Positions 33,497-42,215 are shown, counted from the stretch's first letter. The stretch: 64,000 bases of DNA from Microcaldota archaeon (GCA_021818925.1 JAKASU010000001.1:359972-423971), one strand, 5' to 3'. Numbers and translations are program-made. The notes: generated by a model from the letters alone, not told the origin.

Positions 33497-33759
33497 GAAT
33501 AGAAAAGAAGATCTGGACTGACTATTTTGACAAGGTGGCTTCGGGTGACAAGAATTTCGAGTTCAGGCCCGTGGATTTCGATTGCAAACCCGGAGACGTG
33601 CTGGTCCTGAATGAGTACGACCCGAAGACGAAAGCCTATACCGGAAGGAGCATTGAAAGGAAGGTAACGTATGTGACAAAGGTAGACGCGGAAAAATTCT
33701 ATCCCAAAGAGTCCATATCAAAATACGGATTGCAGATAATCTCCTTTAGGCCCGATTAG
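33493..33759 (+). CDS. DUF3850 (ASCH/PUA-like) protein
   Basis: The 88-residue protein shows the DUF3850 pattern: KKIWTDYFDKVASGDKNFEF, DFDCKPGDVLVLNEYDPKTK and YTGRSIERKVTYVTKVD. The fold is PUA/ASCH-like and probably binds RNA or modified nucleotides. It is translationally coupled to alaX. The last 4 bp overlap the convergent iscU-like gene. Confidence 0.75.
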   Translation: MRIEKKIWTDYFDKVASGDKNFEFRPVDFDCKPGDVLVLNEYDPKTKAYTGRSIERKVTYVTKVDAEKFYPKESISKYGLQIISFRPD

Positions 33760-34160
33760 AGCTCCTTCGTTTCTGTGTCTACGGGCTTGTGCTCGAATGC
33801 TAGCGCTGCCTTCTTGAGCGCGCGAAGCGAGAGTGTGGCGCAGTGCATCCTCACCGGGCCGGGGTCTATGCCTATTATCTCCAGCAGGTCCCTGTAGCTC
33901 ATCTTCTCCAGCTGGGCCAGCGTCTTGCCCTTCAGCTCATCGGTGAGCATGCTGGCGCTGCCCATCGAGATCACGCATCCGCTCCCGTCGAAGCTCACGT
34001 CCTCTATCGTGTTGCCGTTGAGCTTCATGTATACGGTTATCACGTCGCCGCACGAGACGTTCTCCTCGCCCATGCTTATGCTGGCGTCATCCATCGCGCG
34101 CTTGTTGCTCGGATGCTCATAATTTTGTATCAGCTGCTCTGCGTATATGTCGAGTCCCAT
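33756..34160 (-). CDS. IscU/SufU-like Fe-S cluster scaffold
   Basis: This 134-residue protein has the three scaffold cysteines in place: SCGDVITVYMKL, FDGSGCVISMGSASMLTDEL and the late PVRMHCATLSLRALKKA. The helix MSYRDLLEI between the second and third cysteines is also typical. It assembles [2Fe-2S] or [4Fe-4S] clusters for client proteins; LipA and the Rieske protein in this window are possible clients. No cysteine desulfurase gene is nearby. Confidence 0.87.
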   Translation of the reverse strand: MGLDIYAEQLIQNYEHPSNKRAMDDASISMGEENVSCGDVITVYMKLNGNTIEDVSFDGSGCVISMGSASMLTDELKGKTLAQLEKMSYRDLLEIIGIDPGPVRMHCATLSLRALKKAALAFEHKPVDTETKEL

Positions 34161-34164
34161 TTGA

Positions 34165-34740
34165 TCATGCGCTTAGCCTTGAAGCCAGGTCCGAAACCAC
34201 GGGAATTCGGGATGCGATTCCCAGAGCGATCCTGTCTATCCTCTCCCTGTAACGATATACAATATACGCTATGGCAATGCTTATTACCATTCCCGCGAGC
34301 ACGTCGGTGAGGTAGTGCTGCCCCAGGTACACCCTGCCGAACAGTATGAGCACAAGCCATATGGCGTAAAGCCACCTGAGGTAGGTGTAGCCCCTGAGGA
34401 AGAGTATCGGGCCGGTGAGCGTCATGGCATGGTTGGAGGGGAAGGAGAAGCTGGACTCGCAGCCCACGTGGTTTATCCAGCTGAGCTGCGGCAGGGAGCA
34501 CGGCCTCGGCTCCATGACTATCATCTTTATCACTTCGCCGACTATGAAGAGGCCGACCGCAGCAAAGACAAACGAGAAAACGTTTTTATCCTTTCGATAG
34601 TATAGCCATATCGCAACAAGCGGCAGCACAATGAAGAAGCTCTCCGCAAACGGCGCCATGAGCGAGTTAAGCGGCTGGCTTGAGATGGCGCCTACGGCCT
34701 GGAACGCCCACGTGTTAAGCGCTGTAATTATACCCGACAT
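34165..34740 (-). CDS. PAP2-family membrane phosphatase
   Basis: The ATG at 34740 gives 191 residues; the open frame further upstream is a shadow of the PIN gene. Six membrane helices carry the three PAP2 motifs: KMIVMEPRPC, SFPSNHAMTLT and GRVYLGQHYLTDV. Such enzymes dephosphorylate polyprenyl diphosphates or phosphatidate on the outer face of the membrane. It may recycle the lipid carrier used for N-glycosylation. It lies 4 bp from the iscU-like stop. Confidence 0.85.
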   Translation of the reverse strand: MSGIITALNTWAFQAVGAISSQPLNSLMAPFAESFFIVLPLVAIWLYYRKDKNVFSFVFAAVGLFIVGEVIKMIVMEPRPCSLPQLSWINHVGCESSFSFPSNHAMTLTGPILFLRGYTYLRWLYAIWLVLILFGRVYLGQHYLTDVLAGMVISIAIAYIVYRYRERIDRIALGIASRIPVVSDLASRLSA

Positions 34741-34786
34741 CGGACCGGATTTGCTATGCCAATGAAGACATATTAACCGATTGCTT

Positions 34787-35155
34787 ATGGAATCAATAAT
34801 TGTTGACACCAGCGCGATAGTCTTCGCAGCGCAGAACGGCAAGGACATCTTCTCTTCCATAGAGGAGGGCATGCCAGGCTGCGAGATCGTTGTATCGACG
34901 GGCATAGTTGAGGAGCTCGAGAGGATAGCTGGCTCGAGGTCCGACAACAGGAAGGCGGCGAAGCTGGCGCTGGGCCTCATCACGAGGCACAAGATAAAGA
35001 TGCTGAAGGGGGGCACGGATGTCGACAAGTGGATAGCCGACGAGAGCTCGAAGAGGAGATGGAGCGTGTGCACCAACGACATAGGGCTCAAGAAAGAGCT
35101 GAAGAAGAGGAAGGTTGAGGTTTTGAGCGCATCAGGGAATGGGATTTTAAGGTAG
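34787..35155 (+). CDS. PIN-domain ribonuclease (Fcf1/UTP24-like)
   Basis: This 122-residue protein is a compact PIN domain: SIIVDTSAIVFAAQNG with the first Asp, VSTGIVEELERIAG with a Glu, SVCTNDIGLKKELKKR with the last acidic residues. In archaea a PIN gene of this type usually precedes rpoE and spt4, as here, and is related to the rRNA-processing nuclease Fcf1. A role in rRNA maturation is inferred from that. The ATG at 34787 is preferred over a TTG at 34781. Confidence 0.75.
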   Translation: MESIIVDTSAIVFAAQNGKDIFSSIEEGMPGCEIVVSTGIVEELERIAGSRSDNRKAAKLALGLITRHKIKMLKGGTDVDKWIADESSKRRWSVCTNDIGLKKELKKRKVEVLSASGNGILR

Positions 35156-35193
35156 TAGCTACACATATATTGCGTTTATCCTAGGGTGAGATT

Positions 35194-35766
35194 TTGTACT
35201 ACGCATACACCGTAAAAGACTCAGTGAGCGTGCCTCCAAAGCACATAGGCGAGGACATAAGCAAGGCAACCACAGAGATACTCAGGAGCAAGTACGAGCG
35301 AACGCTCGACAAGGAGATGGGCGTGGTGCTTGTGGTGCACTCGGTGCGCGACATAAGCGACGGCTACATACTGCCCGCGGACCCTAACATACACCATGAT
35401 GTCACGTTCGACGTGCTCACCTTCAAGCTTGACGTCGACGAGGTCGTGCTGGGCGAGGTGTCCGAGCTGGCGGACTTCGGGCTCTTCGTGAGGCTCGGCC
35501 CGATGGACGGGCTGGTCCACCTCTCGCAGATAACCAGCGATTTCATAACCTTCGACAGGAAGGCGGGGGTCTTCGTGTCCAAGAACACGAAGCGTACGGT
35601 GAGGAAGGGCGACACCGTATACGCCAAGGTGTCCACGATAAGCGTAAGGAACACGATACAGGATGCGAAGATCGCGCTGACGATGAGGCCGGAGGGCTTC
35701 GGGAAGCCGGAGTGGATAAAGGAGGCGAAGGTAAGGGAGGCCAAGGAGAGGAGAAGGAAGAAGTGA
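35194..35766 (+). CDS. rpoE: DNA-directed RNA polymerase subunit E' (Rpb7)
   Basis: The 190-residue protein has the N-terminal RNP-like tip domain (AYTVKDSVSVPPKHIGEDIS) and a C-terminal S1 domain (VVLGEVSELADFGLFVRLGP, DGLVHLSQI). With RpoF it makes the stalk that binds nascent RNA and aids open-complex formation. It starts at a TTG with GGTGAG a few bases upstream. spt4 follows 4 bp later, the normal archaeal order. Confidence 0.93.
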   Translation: MYYAYTVKDSVSVPPKHIGEDISKATTEILRSKYERTLDKEMGVVLVVHSVRDISDGYILPADPNIHHDVTFDVLTFKLDVDEVVLGEVSELADFGLFVRLGPMDGLVHLSQITSDFITFDRKAGVFVSKNTKRTVRKGDTVYAKVSTISVRNTIQDAKIALTMRPEGFGKPEWIKEAKVREAKERRRKK

Positions 35767-35770
35767 TCCT

Positions 35771-35962
35771 ATGGTTGAAAAGGCTTGCAGAACAGACAGG
35801 CTGATAATATCGCAGGGGGACACGTGCCCGATCTGCGGGCAGAGCAACCTCACGAGCAAGTGGAGCGGCTACATGGTCATACTGAATGTTGAGAAATCGG
35901 AACTGGCGAAGAAGATGGGGCTGAAGATAAACGGGTCCTACGCGCTCCATCTCAACGATTAG
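35771..35962 (+). CDS. spt4: Transcription elongation factor Spt4, with incomplete zinc site
   Basis: The 63-residue protein matches Spt4/RpoE'': KACRTDRLI, TCPICGQSNLTSKWSGYMVI and LKINGSYALHLND. Spt4 binds Spt5 on the polymerase clamp. Archaeal Spt4 normally binds zinc through CxxC and CxxC; here the first pair reads C-R-T-D, so one of four ligands is gone and Asp may replace it. Its stop overlaps the convergent FKBP gene by 4 bp. Confidence 0.87.
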   Translation: MVEKACRTDRLIISQGDTCPICGQSNLTSKWSGYMVILNVEKSELAKKMGLKINGSYALHLND

Positions 35963-36672
35963 CTCTCCTTCTTTTCAAGGGGCTTGCTCTTTGAGAACTC
36001 CTCCTCAACGGTAAGCTTTGCTATCTTGTCCATGTAGCGCATGACAGCGTTCACGAAGTCGCTCTTGTTTATCAAATACTTGCTGTCCTTCTCGGTCTTC
36101 TCGCCGAACACAACCCTCACGTTGCCGCCGCTTATTGATACGGAGTCGGGTGCCAGGCCGTAGACCTGCGCTATAGCCTTGACGCGCTCCTCGTCCTTGT
36201 CTATCTTCTCTATGACCTTTATCTCGTAGAGCATCTTCTCCCCGGCGAGAGGATGGTTGGAATCGACAACGACCCTGCCTGAGTTGACGCTCTTGATCAC
36301 GGCCACGGAACCGTCTATGTCTAGCTGCATGCCGGGCTGCGGGTCTATGTCCCTCTTCTTGAAATCAGATACGGACATGACCTTGACGAGCGTAGCGTTC
36401 CTGTCGCCGAAGGCGTCGCGCGGCTCCAGCGTGACCTTCTTGGTCTCGCCGACGCTCATTCCCTTCACAGCCGCCTCCACCCCCTTTATCGCGTTGCCCT
36501 TGCCGATCACTATCAGCTGCGGCACGTACTTCTCTCCCTCGTGCTCGTCGCCCTCGTCGAGGCCTCCGGCCTGCTCTGCCACCTTCTTCATCGTGGTGTA
36601 GATCAGCTTGCTGTCGGCAACGCGCCAGGCGCTGTAATCAACCTTGACAAAATCTCCGTCGTTAAAAGGCAT
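35959..36672 (-). CDS. FKBP-type peptidyl-prolyl isomerase (SlyD-like)
   Basis: This 237-residue protein has an FKBP core (DFVKVDYSAWRV at the start, VIGKGNAIKGVEAAVKGMSV, KVTLEPRDAFGDRN) with an inserted IF chaperone domain (GMQLDIDGSVAVIKSVN, VDSNHPLAGEKMLYEIKVIE). A C-terminal extension of about 90 residues is typical of long archaeal FKBPs. It speeds proline isomerisation and acts as a chaperone. Confidence 0.88.
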   Translation of the reverse strand: MPFNDGDFVKVDYSAWRVADSKLIYTTMKKVAEQAGGLDEGDEHEGEKYVPQLIVIGKGNAIKGVEAAVKGMSVGETKKVTLEPRDAFGDRNATLVKVMSVSDFKKRDIDPQPGMQLDIDGSVAVIKSVNSGRVVVDSNHPLAGEKMLYEIKVIEKIDKDEERVKAIAQVYGLAPDSVSISGGNVRVVFGEKTEKDSKYLINKSDFVNAVMRYMDKIAKLTVEEEFSKSKPLEKKES

Positions 36673-36814
36673 AGGCTCAGCTTGTTAGATTTTTAATTAT
36701 GATATGTTGTAGTTAATAAAGGTTTTTGCTCTGGAGAGGAAAAAACTCATTGAGATCATAGGCTCGGTCTTTGTCGCCCTGATATTCCTTAGCTCCTACG
36801 CTGCCTTCGGAAGC

Positions 36815-37357
36815 GTGTCGCAGAGCGGAAGCAACGCGACCACCACCGCCGGCGTGCTCCAGACCTTCTACGGCACGGCCCGGGGCAACGCGACGATATC
36901 TTCGTACAGCAGCGTGTTCACAATAAACGTGACGTGCGGGAACGCGAACGCGATCGTGGCGCGTCTGAACGACGAGCTCTCGGCCCTTGAGGTGAACGGC
37001 TCCGTGAACACGTTCAATCCCGTAGGGTCGGGGCAGATATCAGTGGACGCGGGAAAGGAGAGCGCGTACCAGCTCTTCCTGAAACTGTGGAACGCGATAG
37101 GCAACAGCACCGCGTGCACCTCCTTCACGAGCTCCGTCAACATAAACCTGCCCGGAAGGATGATCTTCCACCTGCCGCCGCAGCCAGGCCTGACCGGCGG
37201 ACAGAGCCTGTATATCACGATACCGGCATCGCTGCAGTCCGGATCGCTGCCAATAACGCTCATGCGGAACGCCACAAGCGAGATTCCGGTGTTTGTTGAC
37301 GCTTCTATAGCCGTGAACGGAAGCATATACGGCGGCATAAGGGTCGCTCAGGCCTAG
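36815..37357 (+). CDS. Exported protein of unknown function, start uncertain
   Basis: The earliest standard start is the GTG at 36815, giving 180 residues with many N-x-S/T sites, one pair of cysteines and an internal FHLPPQPGLTGGQSLYITIP. Upstream in the same frame (36734-36814) the codons spell a basic start and membrane helix (RKKLIEIIGSVFVALIFLSS), a perfect signal anchor. No ATG, GTG or TTG precedes it after the stop at about 36710. A TATA-like TTTTAATTA (36691-36699) predicts transcription starting near 36720. A rare start codon such as CTG (36731) or ATA is likely. Confidence 0.55.
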   Translation: MSQSGSNATTTAGVLQTFYGTARGNATISSYSSVFTINVTCGNANAIVARLNDELSALEVNGSVNTFNPVGSGQISVDAGKESAYQLFLKLWNAIGNSTACTSFTSSVNINLPGRMIFHLPPQPGLTGGQSLYITIPASLQSGSLPITLMRNATSEIPVFVDASIAVNGSIYGGIRVAQA

Positions 37358-37362
37358 GTGCG

Positions 37363-39090
37363 ATGGTGCTCGACAGGAAAGTAAGGGAAGAGGCGCGCAA
37401 GTTCGCGCTGAAGAACGCTATTGACTACGGGAAGGCGGACGTGGGCGCGGTCCTAAGCAAGGTGCTCGCCGCTGATCCGGAGCTCAGGGAGAGCGTGAAT
37501 GAGGTCGGCGCGCTTGTCAAGGAGGTCGTGCAGGAAGTCAACAGGATGAGCGAGGCCTCGGTGCAGAAGGAGTTCGACTCGCATGCGGGCGAGTTCGAGA
37601 AGAGGGAGAGGGAGAAGCAGGAGAGGAGCGCCAAGCCGAAGATGGAGCTCGAGGGCGCCGTGGTGGGCAGGTTCGCGACCAGGTTCGCCCCGGAGCCGAA
37701 CGGCTACATGCAGCTCGGCCACGCGAAGATGGCGTGGCTCGGGAGGGAGTTCGCCAGCATATACAAGGGCACGCTCGCCCTCTACTTTGACGACACCAAC
37801 CCCGAGAAGGAGAAGCAGGAGTACGTGGACTCGTTCAAGAAGGACGTGGAGTGGCTGGGGATCAAGGTAGACCGCGAGTACTACGCTAGCGACCATGTTG
37901 CGCAGCTTTACGTTTACGCCGGCAGGCTCATCGACGACGGCCACGCCTACGTCTGCACCTGCGACGCGGAGAAGATGAAGAGGCTTAGGTTTGAGGGCGA
38001 GGGTTGCGAGCACAGGAAGCACTCGAAGGAGAAGAGCGCCGAACTGTGGAAGAAGATGCTCGAAGGCGGTTTCAAGGACGGCGAGGCGGTGCTCAGGATA
38101 AGACTTGACATGAAGTCTGAGAATACTACGCTGCGCGACCCGGTGATATTCAGGATCGTGGATCACGAGCACTACAGGCAGGGAAGGAGGTACAGGGTGT
38201 GGCCCACCTACGACTTCAACACGCCCATCGTCGACTCCATCGAGGGGATAACGGACGCGACCAGGACAAAGGAGTACGAGCTCCGCGAGGAGCTGTACTA
38301 CAAGGTGCTCGACCTCCTGAAGCTGAGGAAGCCCAGGATGCGCGTGATCGCGAGGCTTGAGGTCAAGGACAACATAACCTCGAAGAGGAAGACGAACGAG
38401 CTCATAAATGAGGGGCTCCTTGAAGGATATGACGACCCCAGGCTAATCACGATAGCCGGACTGAGGCGGCGCGGAATCCAGCCGGGTGCGGTGAAGTCGT
38501 TCGTGCTCAGGTTCGGAATGAGCAAGACGAACAGCTGGGTGGGCATGGACATGCTACTCGCCGAGAACAGGCTGGTGATAGACGACATCTCGAGGAGGCT
38601 CTTCCTGGTGCAGGAGCCGGTGGAGGTGAGGATAACCGGAGCGCCTAAGGGACTAAAGAACGTGAAGCTTAACCTGCATCCTTCCAAGGACCTTGGGCAG
38701 AGGGAGGCGAGCGTATCTGACACGCTGCTCATAAGCGGGAGCGACGCGAAGACGCTCAATGCGGGCTCAATCTTCAGGCTCAAGGACCTCTTCAACGTGA
38801 GGGTCAGCAAGGCAGGCAAGGAGGGCATCGCAGCTGAGTACGCGGGCAACGAGAGCGTAGATGCTCCGAAGTTCCAGTGGGTCGACGCGAAGAAGAGGGT
38901 GAGATGCGAGCTCATGCTTATAGGGCCGCTGCTCGTCGGAGAGAAGTTCAACGAGAAGAGCCTCATCAGGGTGGAGGCGTACGCGGAGGAGTTCGTCAAC
39001 TCGCTCGAGAAGGACGAGATCGTGCAGTTCGAGCGCGTCGGGTTTTATAAGCTTGACGATGTAAAGCACAAGACATTCATTGCGCTCTGA
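37363..39090 (+). CDS. gltX: Glutamyl-tRNA synthetase (archaeal type)
   Basis: In this 575-residue enzyme an archaeal N-terminal helical extension of about 95 residues precedes the Rossmann fold with the HIGH-like motif APEPNGYMQLGHAKMAW. Zinc-type cysteines (AYVCTCDAEK... GEGCEHR), TYDFNTPIVDSIEGITDATR and the KMSKS-like loop NITSKRKTN follow, then a beta-barrel anticodon domain as in eukaryal GlnRS/GluRS. It charges tRNA-Glu and, non-discriminatingly, tRNA-Gln. It starts 5 bp after the exported-protein gene. Confidence 0.95.
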   Translation: MVLDRKVREEARKFALKNAIDYGKADVGAVLSKVLAADPELRESVNEVGALVKEVVQEVNRMSEASVQKEFDSHAGEFEKREREKQERSAKPKMELEGAVVGRFATRFAPEPNGYMQLGHAKMAWLGREFASIYKGTLALYFDDTNPEKEKQEYVDSFKKDVEWLGIKVDREYYASDHVAQLYVYAGRLIDDGHAYVCTCDAEKMKRLRFEGEGCEHRKHSKEKSAELWKKMLEGGFKDGEAVLRIRLDMKSENTTLRDPVIFRIVDHEHYRQGRRYRVWPTYDFNTPIVDSIEGITDATRTKEYELREELYYKVLDLLKLRKPRMRVIARLEVKDNITSKRKTNELINEGLLEGYDDPRLITIAGLRRRGIQPGAVKSFVLRFGMSKTNSWVGMDMLLAENRLVIDDISRRLFLVQEPVEVRITGAPKGLKNVKLNLHPSKDLGQREASVSDTLLISGSDAKTLNAGSIFRLKDLFNVRVSKAGKEGIAAEYAGNESVDAPKFQWVDAKKRVRCELMLIGPLLVGEKFNEKSLIRVEAYAEEFVNSLEKDEIVQFERVGFYKLDDVKHKTFIAL

Positions 39091-39101
39091 GGCGACGAGC
39101 A

Positions 39102-39782
39102 TTGAATAACAAAGAAGTAGACGCAAGCAGGCTCAACAAGGAGGGCGAGCTGCGCAACTCCGGCTTCGCGACGATAGAGGCGAGCGCGGTTAAGAGGGTG
39201 GTGCGCGAGGGCTGGGAGTCGAAGCTCAAGGAGAAGGGGACCACGCTGAACATACTCAACGATCACGTGGCGTTCATGACAAGGGAGTTCGACGCCATAG
39301 ACTACGAGACGCTCTGCATGCAGCTTATCGCCTCGCGGGCCAGGCACATGTCCAGGGGCGAGCTTCTCACATACACCAAGACGATAGAGGCGCTGGCCGT
39401 GGGCTACAAGGAGAGGTTCGGCTCCGATTTCGGAAGCCTGCTCATCGCGGGCGTGACGCTCGTGGCCAGGGATGTGAAGGCGGTGCGCGGCCACCTCGAT
39501 TACTTCCTGTCGCATCTTTCAAAGAACGCCGCAGGGTACGAACGCAGGATATGGAAAGAGGTGCGGAAAGTGGAACGGATGGACTCAGACCTGAGAGCAA
39601 AGAATTCCGGCATATTCAGTTTCTTCAGGAGGAAGGAGATTGCTCTGCTGGATCGCAGGATAAGGGCGGGAAGGCTGAGACTGGGGCGGCTTGAGAAGAA
39701 GAAGCTACGATACGCGAAACTGGCAGAAGAAACAAGGGTAAAGGCAGATCGGCATGCTGCCAAGAAACCCGGCACCCCATAA
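39102..39782 (+). CDS. Helical coiled-coil protein of unknown function
   Basis: This 226-residue basic protein begins at a TTG 11 bp after gltX and is probably in its operon. It is almost all helix; the C-terminal 80 residues (from KNAAGYERRIWKEVRKVERM) are a strongly charged coiled coil ending in a Lys/Arg-rich tail. One stretch, LLIAGVTLVARDVKAVRGHL, is amphipathic. No family is recognised. Confidence 0.55.
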   Translation: MNNKEVDASRLNKEGELRNSGFATIEASAVKRVVREGWESKLKEKGTTLNILNDHVAFMTREFDAIDYETLCMQLIASRARHMSRGELLTYTKTIEALAVGYKERFGSDFGSLLIAGVTLVARDVKAVRGHLDYFLSHLSKNAAGYERRIWKEVRKVERMDSDLRAKNSGIFSFFRRKEIALLDRRIRAGRLRLGRLEKKKLRYAKLAEETRVKADRHAAKKPGTP

Positions 39783-39791
39783 ATCTGACAA

Positions 39792-40061
39792 TCAGAAATC
39801 TCGCTTGTACCATTTCTCATAGTCTTTGTGAGTGCCGACAAAATAGAACCTGACCAGCTTGTTTTCTCTAAATATTCTGTAAGTTATCCTGTACTGCCCT
39901 ACCTCATCGACGAAAAACTCGCTTTTCTTCAGATGCTTTTTCTCCGGATACTCAAGAATTTTAGCGATCTTCTTTGAGACCCTCTCCTTTATGCTTTTGT
40001 CCAGGGGCCCGAAATACAGAGACCAGTCCTGGTCGAATTCTAGATCATACAAGTTTGTCAC
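39792..40061 (-). CDS. RelE/ParE-type toxin of a toxin-antitoxin pair
   Basis: The 89-residue protein has the RelE/ParE fold pattern: WSLYFGPLDKSIKERVSKKI, GQYRITYRIFRENKLVRFYF and GTHKDYEKWYKR. Such toxins cut mRNA on the ribosome or poison gyrase. The basic and aromatic residues near the C-terminus (YEKWYKR) fit an mRNA interferase. It overlaps the upstream antitoxin gene by 4 bp. Confidence 0.8.
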   Translation of the reverse strand: MTNLYDLEFDQDWSLYFGPLDKSIKERVSKKIAKILEYPEKKHLKKSEFFVDEVGQYRITYRIFRENKLVRFYFVGTHKDYEKWYKRDF

Positions 40062-40285
40062 TCTAGGTATTTTGCGTATTCACCTAGAGCTTCCCTTGCA
40101 TTAAGCGCCTTCCTCTTGCCTTCCTTTATCTCCCTGTCGATCCTGTCGAGCTTCCTTTTCACCATGACTTCTTCGCCGTAGTTGAGTATTGCCAGCCTTA
40201 TCGCCTCTGACTTTGTGTTCGCATATCCCTTCTCTACCAGGAAATCAAGGACCTGACTTACCCTGCCCCTTAGAGTTACGTTCAT
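40058..40285 (-). CDS. Ribbon-helix-helix antitoxin
   Basis: This 75-residue protein has an N-terminal ribbon-helix-helix (MNVTLRGRVSQVLDFLVEKG, TKSEAIRLAILNYGEEV) for operator binding and a charged C-terminal helix that would wrap the toxin. TATA-like ATTTATATATGC lies at about 40314-40325. It is the first gene of the pair and should repress its own promoter. Confidence 0.8.
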   Translation of the reverse strand: MNVTLRGRVSQVLDFLVEKGYANTKSEAIRLAILNYGEEVMVKRKLDRIDREIKEGKRKALNAREALGEYAKYLE

Positions 40286-40412
40286 CTGATCGTAATAGTC
40301 TTACACGCTTCACATTTATATATGCTTCTTTTATGCTTCATTTTGAATTATGGCGTGACGCTGTTCCGCACGGCTCCTTTTGGTTTATATACATAAAAAT
40401 CGTAGCAATCCT

Positions 40413-41528
40413 ATGGCTGACAAGAAGGTGCTGGAGCAGAAGCTGGAGGAGCTGCAGAAGGACTACTCCAAGACCAAGTACAACAAGGCCACCAACACGT
40501 ACCTCGGCCTGCTGAGGCACAAGATGGCGCTGATAAGGAAGACGCTCTCCGAGAAAAAGAGGAGGAGGGGCGCGGGCTTCGCCGTCAAGAAGACGGGCGA
40601 CGCGACGGTGGTGATGGTCGGCTTCCCCAACGCGGGCAAGTCCTCGCTGCTCGGCAGGCTGACCGAGGCAGAGTCGAAGGTAGCGGATTACGCTTTCACA
40701 ACCCTGGACGTGATCCCGGGCATGCTCAAGTACGAGGGCGCGAGCATACAGCTTCTGGACGTGCCCGGGCTGATAGAGGGCGCGCATGCCGGCAAGGGCG
40801 CGGGCACGCAGATAGCGAGCGTGATGCGCGTGGCCGACCTCCTGCTCTTCGTGATAGACGCCACCGCTCCTGACCAGATACACAAGCTGACAGAGGAGCT
40901 CTCGCTGCTCGACATCAAGGTCAACAGGGAGAAGCCGAGGGTGCTTGTCGAGGAGAAGAAGGGCGGAGGGGTCGAGGTGGAGGCGAACCGGCACACGGTG
41001 CCGAGCAAGAGGGAGGTGGAGGCGGTGCTCCACGAGATCGGCACCTACAACTGCAAGGTGATCTTCTACAACGATACGGACATAGACGAGCTCATAGCGG
41101 TGCTGGTCGACAACGCGGTGTACACCAGGGGCATAATAGCGCTGAACAAGGTGGACCTGCTCTCCGATTCGAAGACCGACCAGGTGAGGCGGGAGCTCGA
41201 GGCCAAGACGCGCATGCGCGTCGTGCCGGTAAGCGCGGAGCAGAACTCGAACATCGACAGGCTAAAGGAGGCGATCTTCTCGAACCTCAGCCTGATGCGC
41301 ATCTACCTGAAGCCGAAGTACGGCGTGGCCGACTACGCGAAGCCGTTCGTGCTGCGCGAAGGCGGCACTGTCGCGGACCTCGCGAAAGGGCTGCACACCA
41401 AGGCCGCGAAGAACCTGAAGCACGCGCTCGTAACCGGGAAGAGCGCCAGGTTCGCGGAGCAGAAGGTGGGCAAGGAGCACGAGCTACGGGACGGCGACGT
41501 CGTGACGCTGGTCTACGACAAGTTCTGA
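40413..41528 (+). CDS. DRG/Obg-family GTPase
   Basis: This 371-residue GTPase starts at the ATG at 40413, about 26 bp after GGTTTATATACA, so it is leaderless. A helical N-terminus (KLEELQKDYSKTKYNKATN) precedes the G domain with VGFPNAGKSSLLGRL (G1), DVPGLIEGAHAGKGAG (G3) and ALNKVDLL (G4). The end is a TGS domain (YLKPKYGVADYAKPFVLREG... DGDVVTLVYDKF). Archaeal and eukaryal DRG proteins bind ribosomes. Confidence 0.92.
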   Translation: MADKKVLEQKLEELQKDYSKTKYNKATNTYLGLLRHKMALIRKTLSEKKRRRGAGFAVKKTGDATVVMVGFPNAGKSSLLGRLTEAESKVADYAFTTLDVIPGMLKYEGASIQLLDVPGLIEGAHAGKGAGTQIASVMRVADLLLFVIDATAPDQIHKLTEELSLLDIKVNREKPRVLVEEKKGGGVEVEANRHTVPSKREVEAVLHEIGTYNCKVIFYNDTDIDELIAVLVDNAVYTRGIIALNKVDLLSDSKTDQVRRELEAKTRMRVVPVSAEQNSNIDRLKEAIFSNLSLMRIYLKPKYGVADYAKPFVLREGGTVADLAKGLHTKAAKNLKHALVTGKSARFAEQKVGKEHELRDGDVVTLVYDKF

Positions 41529-41646
41529 GGCGGGGAAGCTTGCGGAACACTACGAGCACATCTGACTCGTCGGGATGCGCGATTTGAACGCTGGTCTGGC
41601 AGCAGAATAGCTTCTTATACGTTGGTTACCTCATCGTTTTGATCCA

Positions 41647-42198
41647 ATGCACGCAGGTGAAGGGAAAAGCAAGCGCGCTTTCATAGTCAGGGACCTGAAA
41701 AGAAGCGATGCCAACGACCTTATCAGGAACTATTACCTTGTTTATGACGAGGCAAAAAGAAGGAATCCGCTTGTTGGCATAGGACTCTTTCCGAAAAGAC
41801 CGTCCATGGATGACGAACGAAAGTGGTTCCGAGGTCTTTTGAAGAAGGTCAAAAATGGCACATCTGTTGCCTCTGTTGCTGAAGTTGACGGGAGGGCGGT
41901 CGGACTGTGCGAGATCGGCGCGAGCTCGGGCATAGCGGAGAAGAAGCATTTAGGAGTGCTGGGAATTTTGGTCAGGGAAGGCTACAGGTCAGGGGGCATC
42001 GGCACAGCCCTGATGGGAGAGACGCTGAGAAAAGCCAGGGGCAGATACCGCATGGTGCGCCTTGAGGTCTTCGGGACCAACAAACGCGCCGAACAGCTGT
42101 ACAGGAGGTTCGGATTCAGGAGGTACGGAGTGCTTCCCGGAGGCCTTGTAAGGAAGAGGAAGCGCATCGATGAGGTAATGATGTACCGCAGCCTATGA
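41647..42198 (+). CDS. GNAT-family N-acetyltransferase
   Basis: The 183-residue protein has the GNAT order: FIVRDLKRSDANDLIRNYYL, VASVAEVDGRAVGLCEIGAS, then the acetyl-CoA loop VREGYRSGGIGTALMGETL and VRLEVFGTNKRAEQLYRRFG. The target is unknown; protein N-termini or small molecules are possible. The 118 bp before it hold no gene. Confidence 0.85.
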   Translation: MHAGEGKSKRAFIVRDLKRSDANDLIRNYYLVYDEAKRRNPLVGIGLFPKRPSMDDERKWFRGLLKKVKNGTSVASVAEVDGRAVGLCEIGASSGIAEKKHLGVLGILVREGYRSGGIGTALMGETLRKARGRYRMVRLEVFGTNKRAEQLYRRFGFRRYGVLPGGLVRKRKRIDEVMMYRSL

Positions 42199-42215
42199 CT
42201 TGCTGAAAAATTGTA

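Noticed and set aside
34741-35166. N-terminal extension of the PAP2 phosphatase frame.
   Set aside because: It overlaps the PIN-domain gene on the other strand, and PAP2 homology begins just after the ATG at 34740.
41560-41610. A tRNA-like T-loop (TTCAAAT on the minus strand) between the GTPase and GNAT genes.
   Set aside because: Only three T-stem pairs form, there is no matching 5' acceptor strand and no anticodon arm; it is at most a decayed tRNA fragment.
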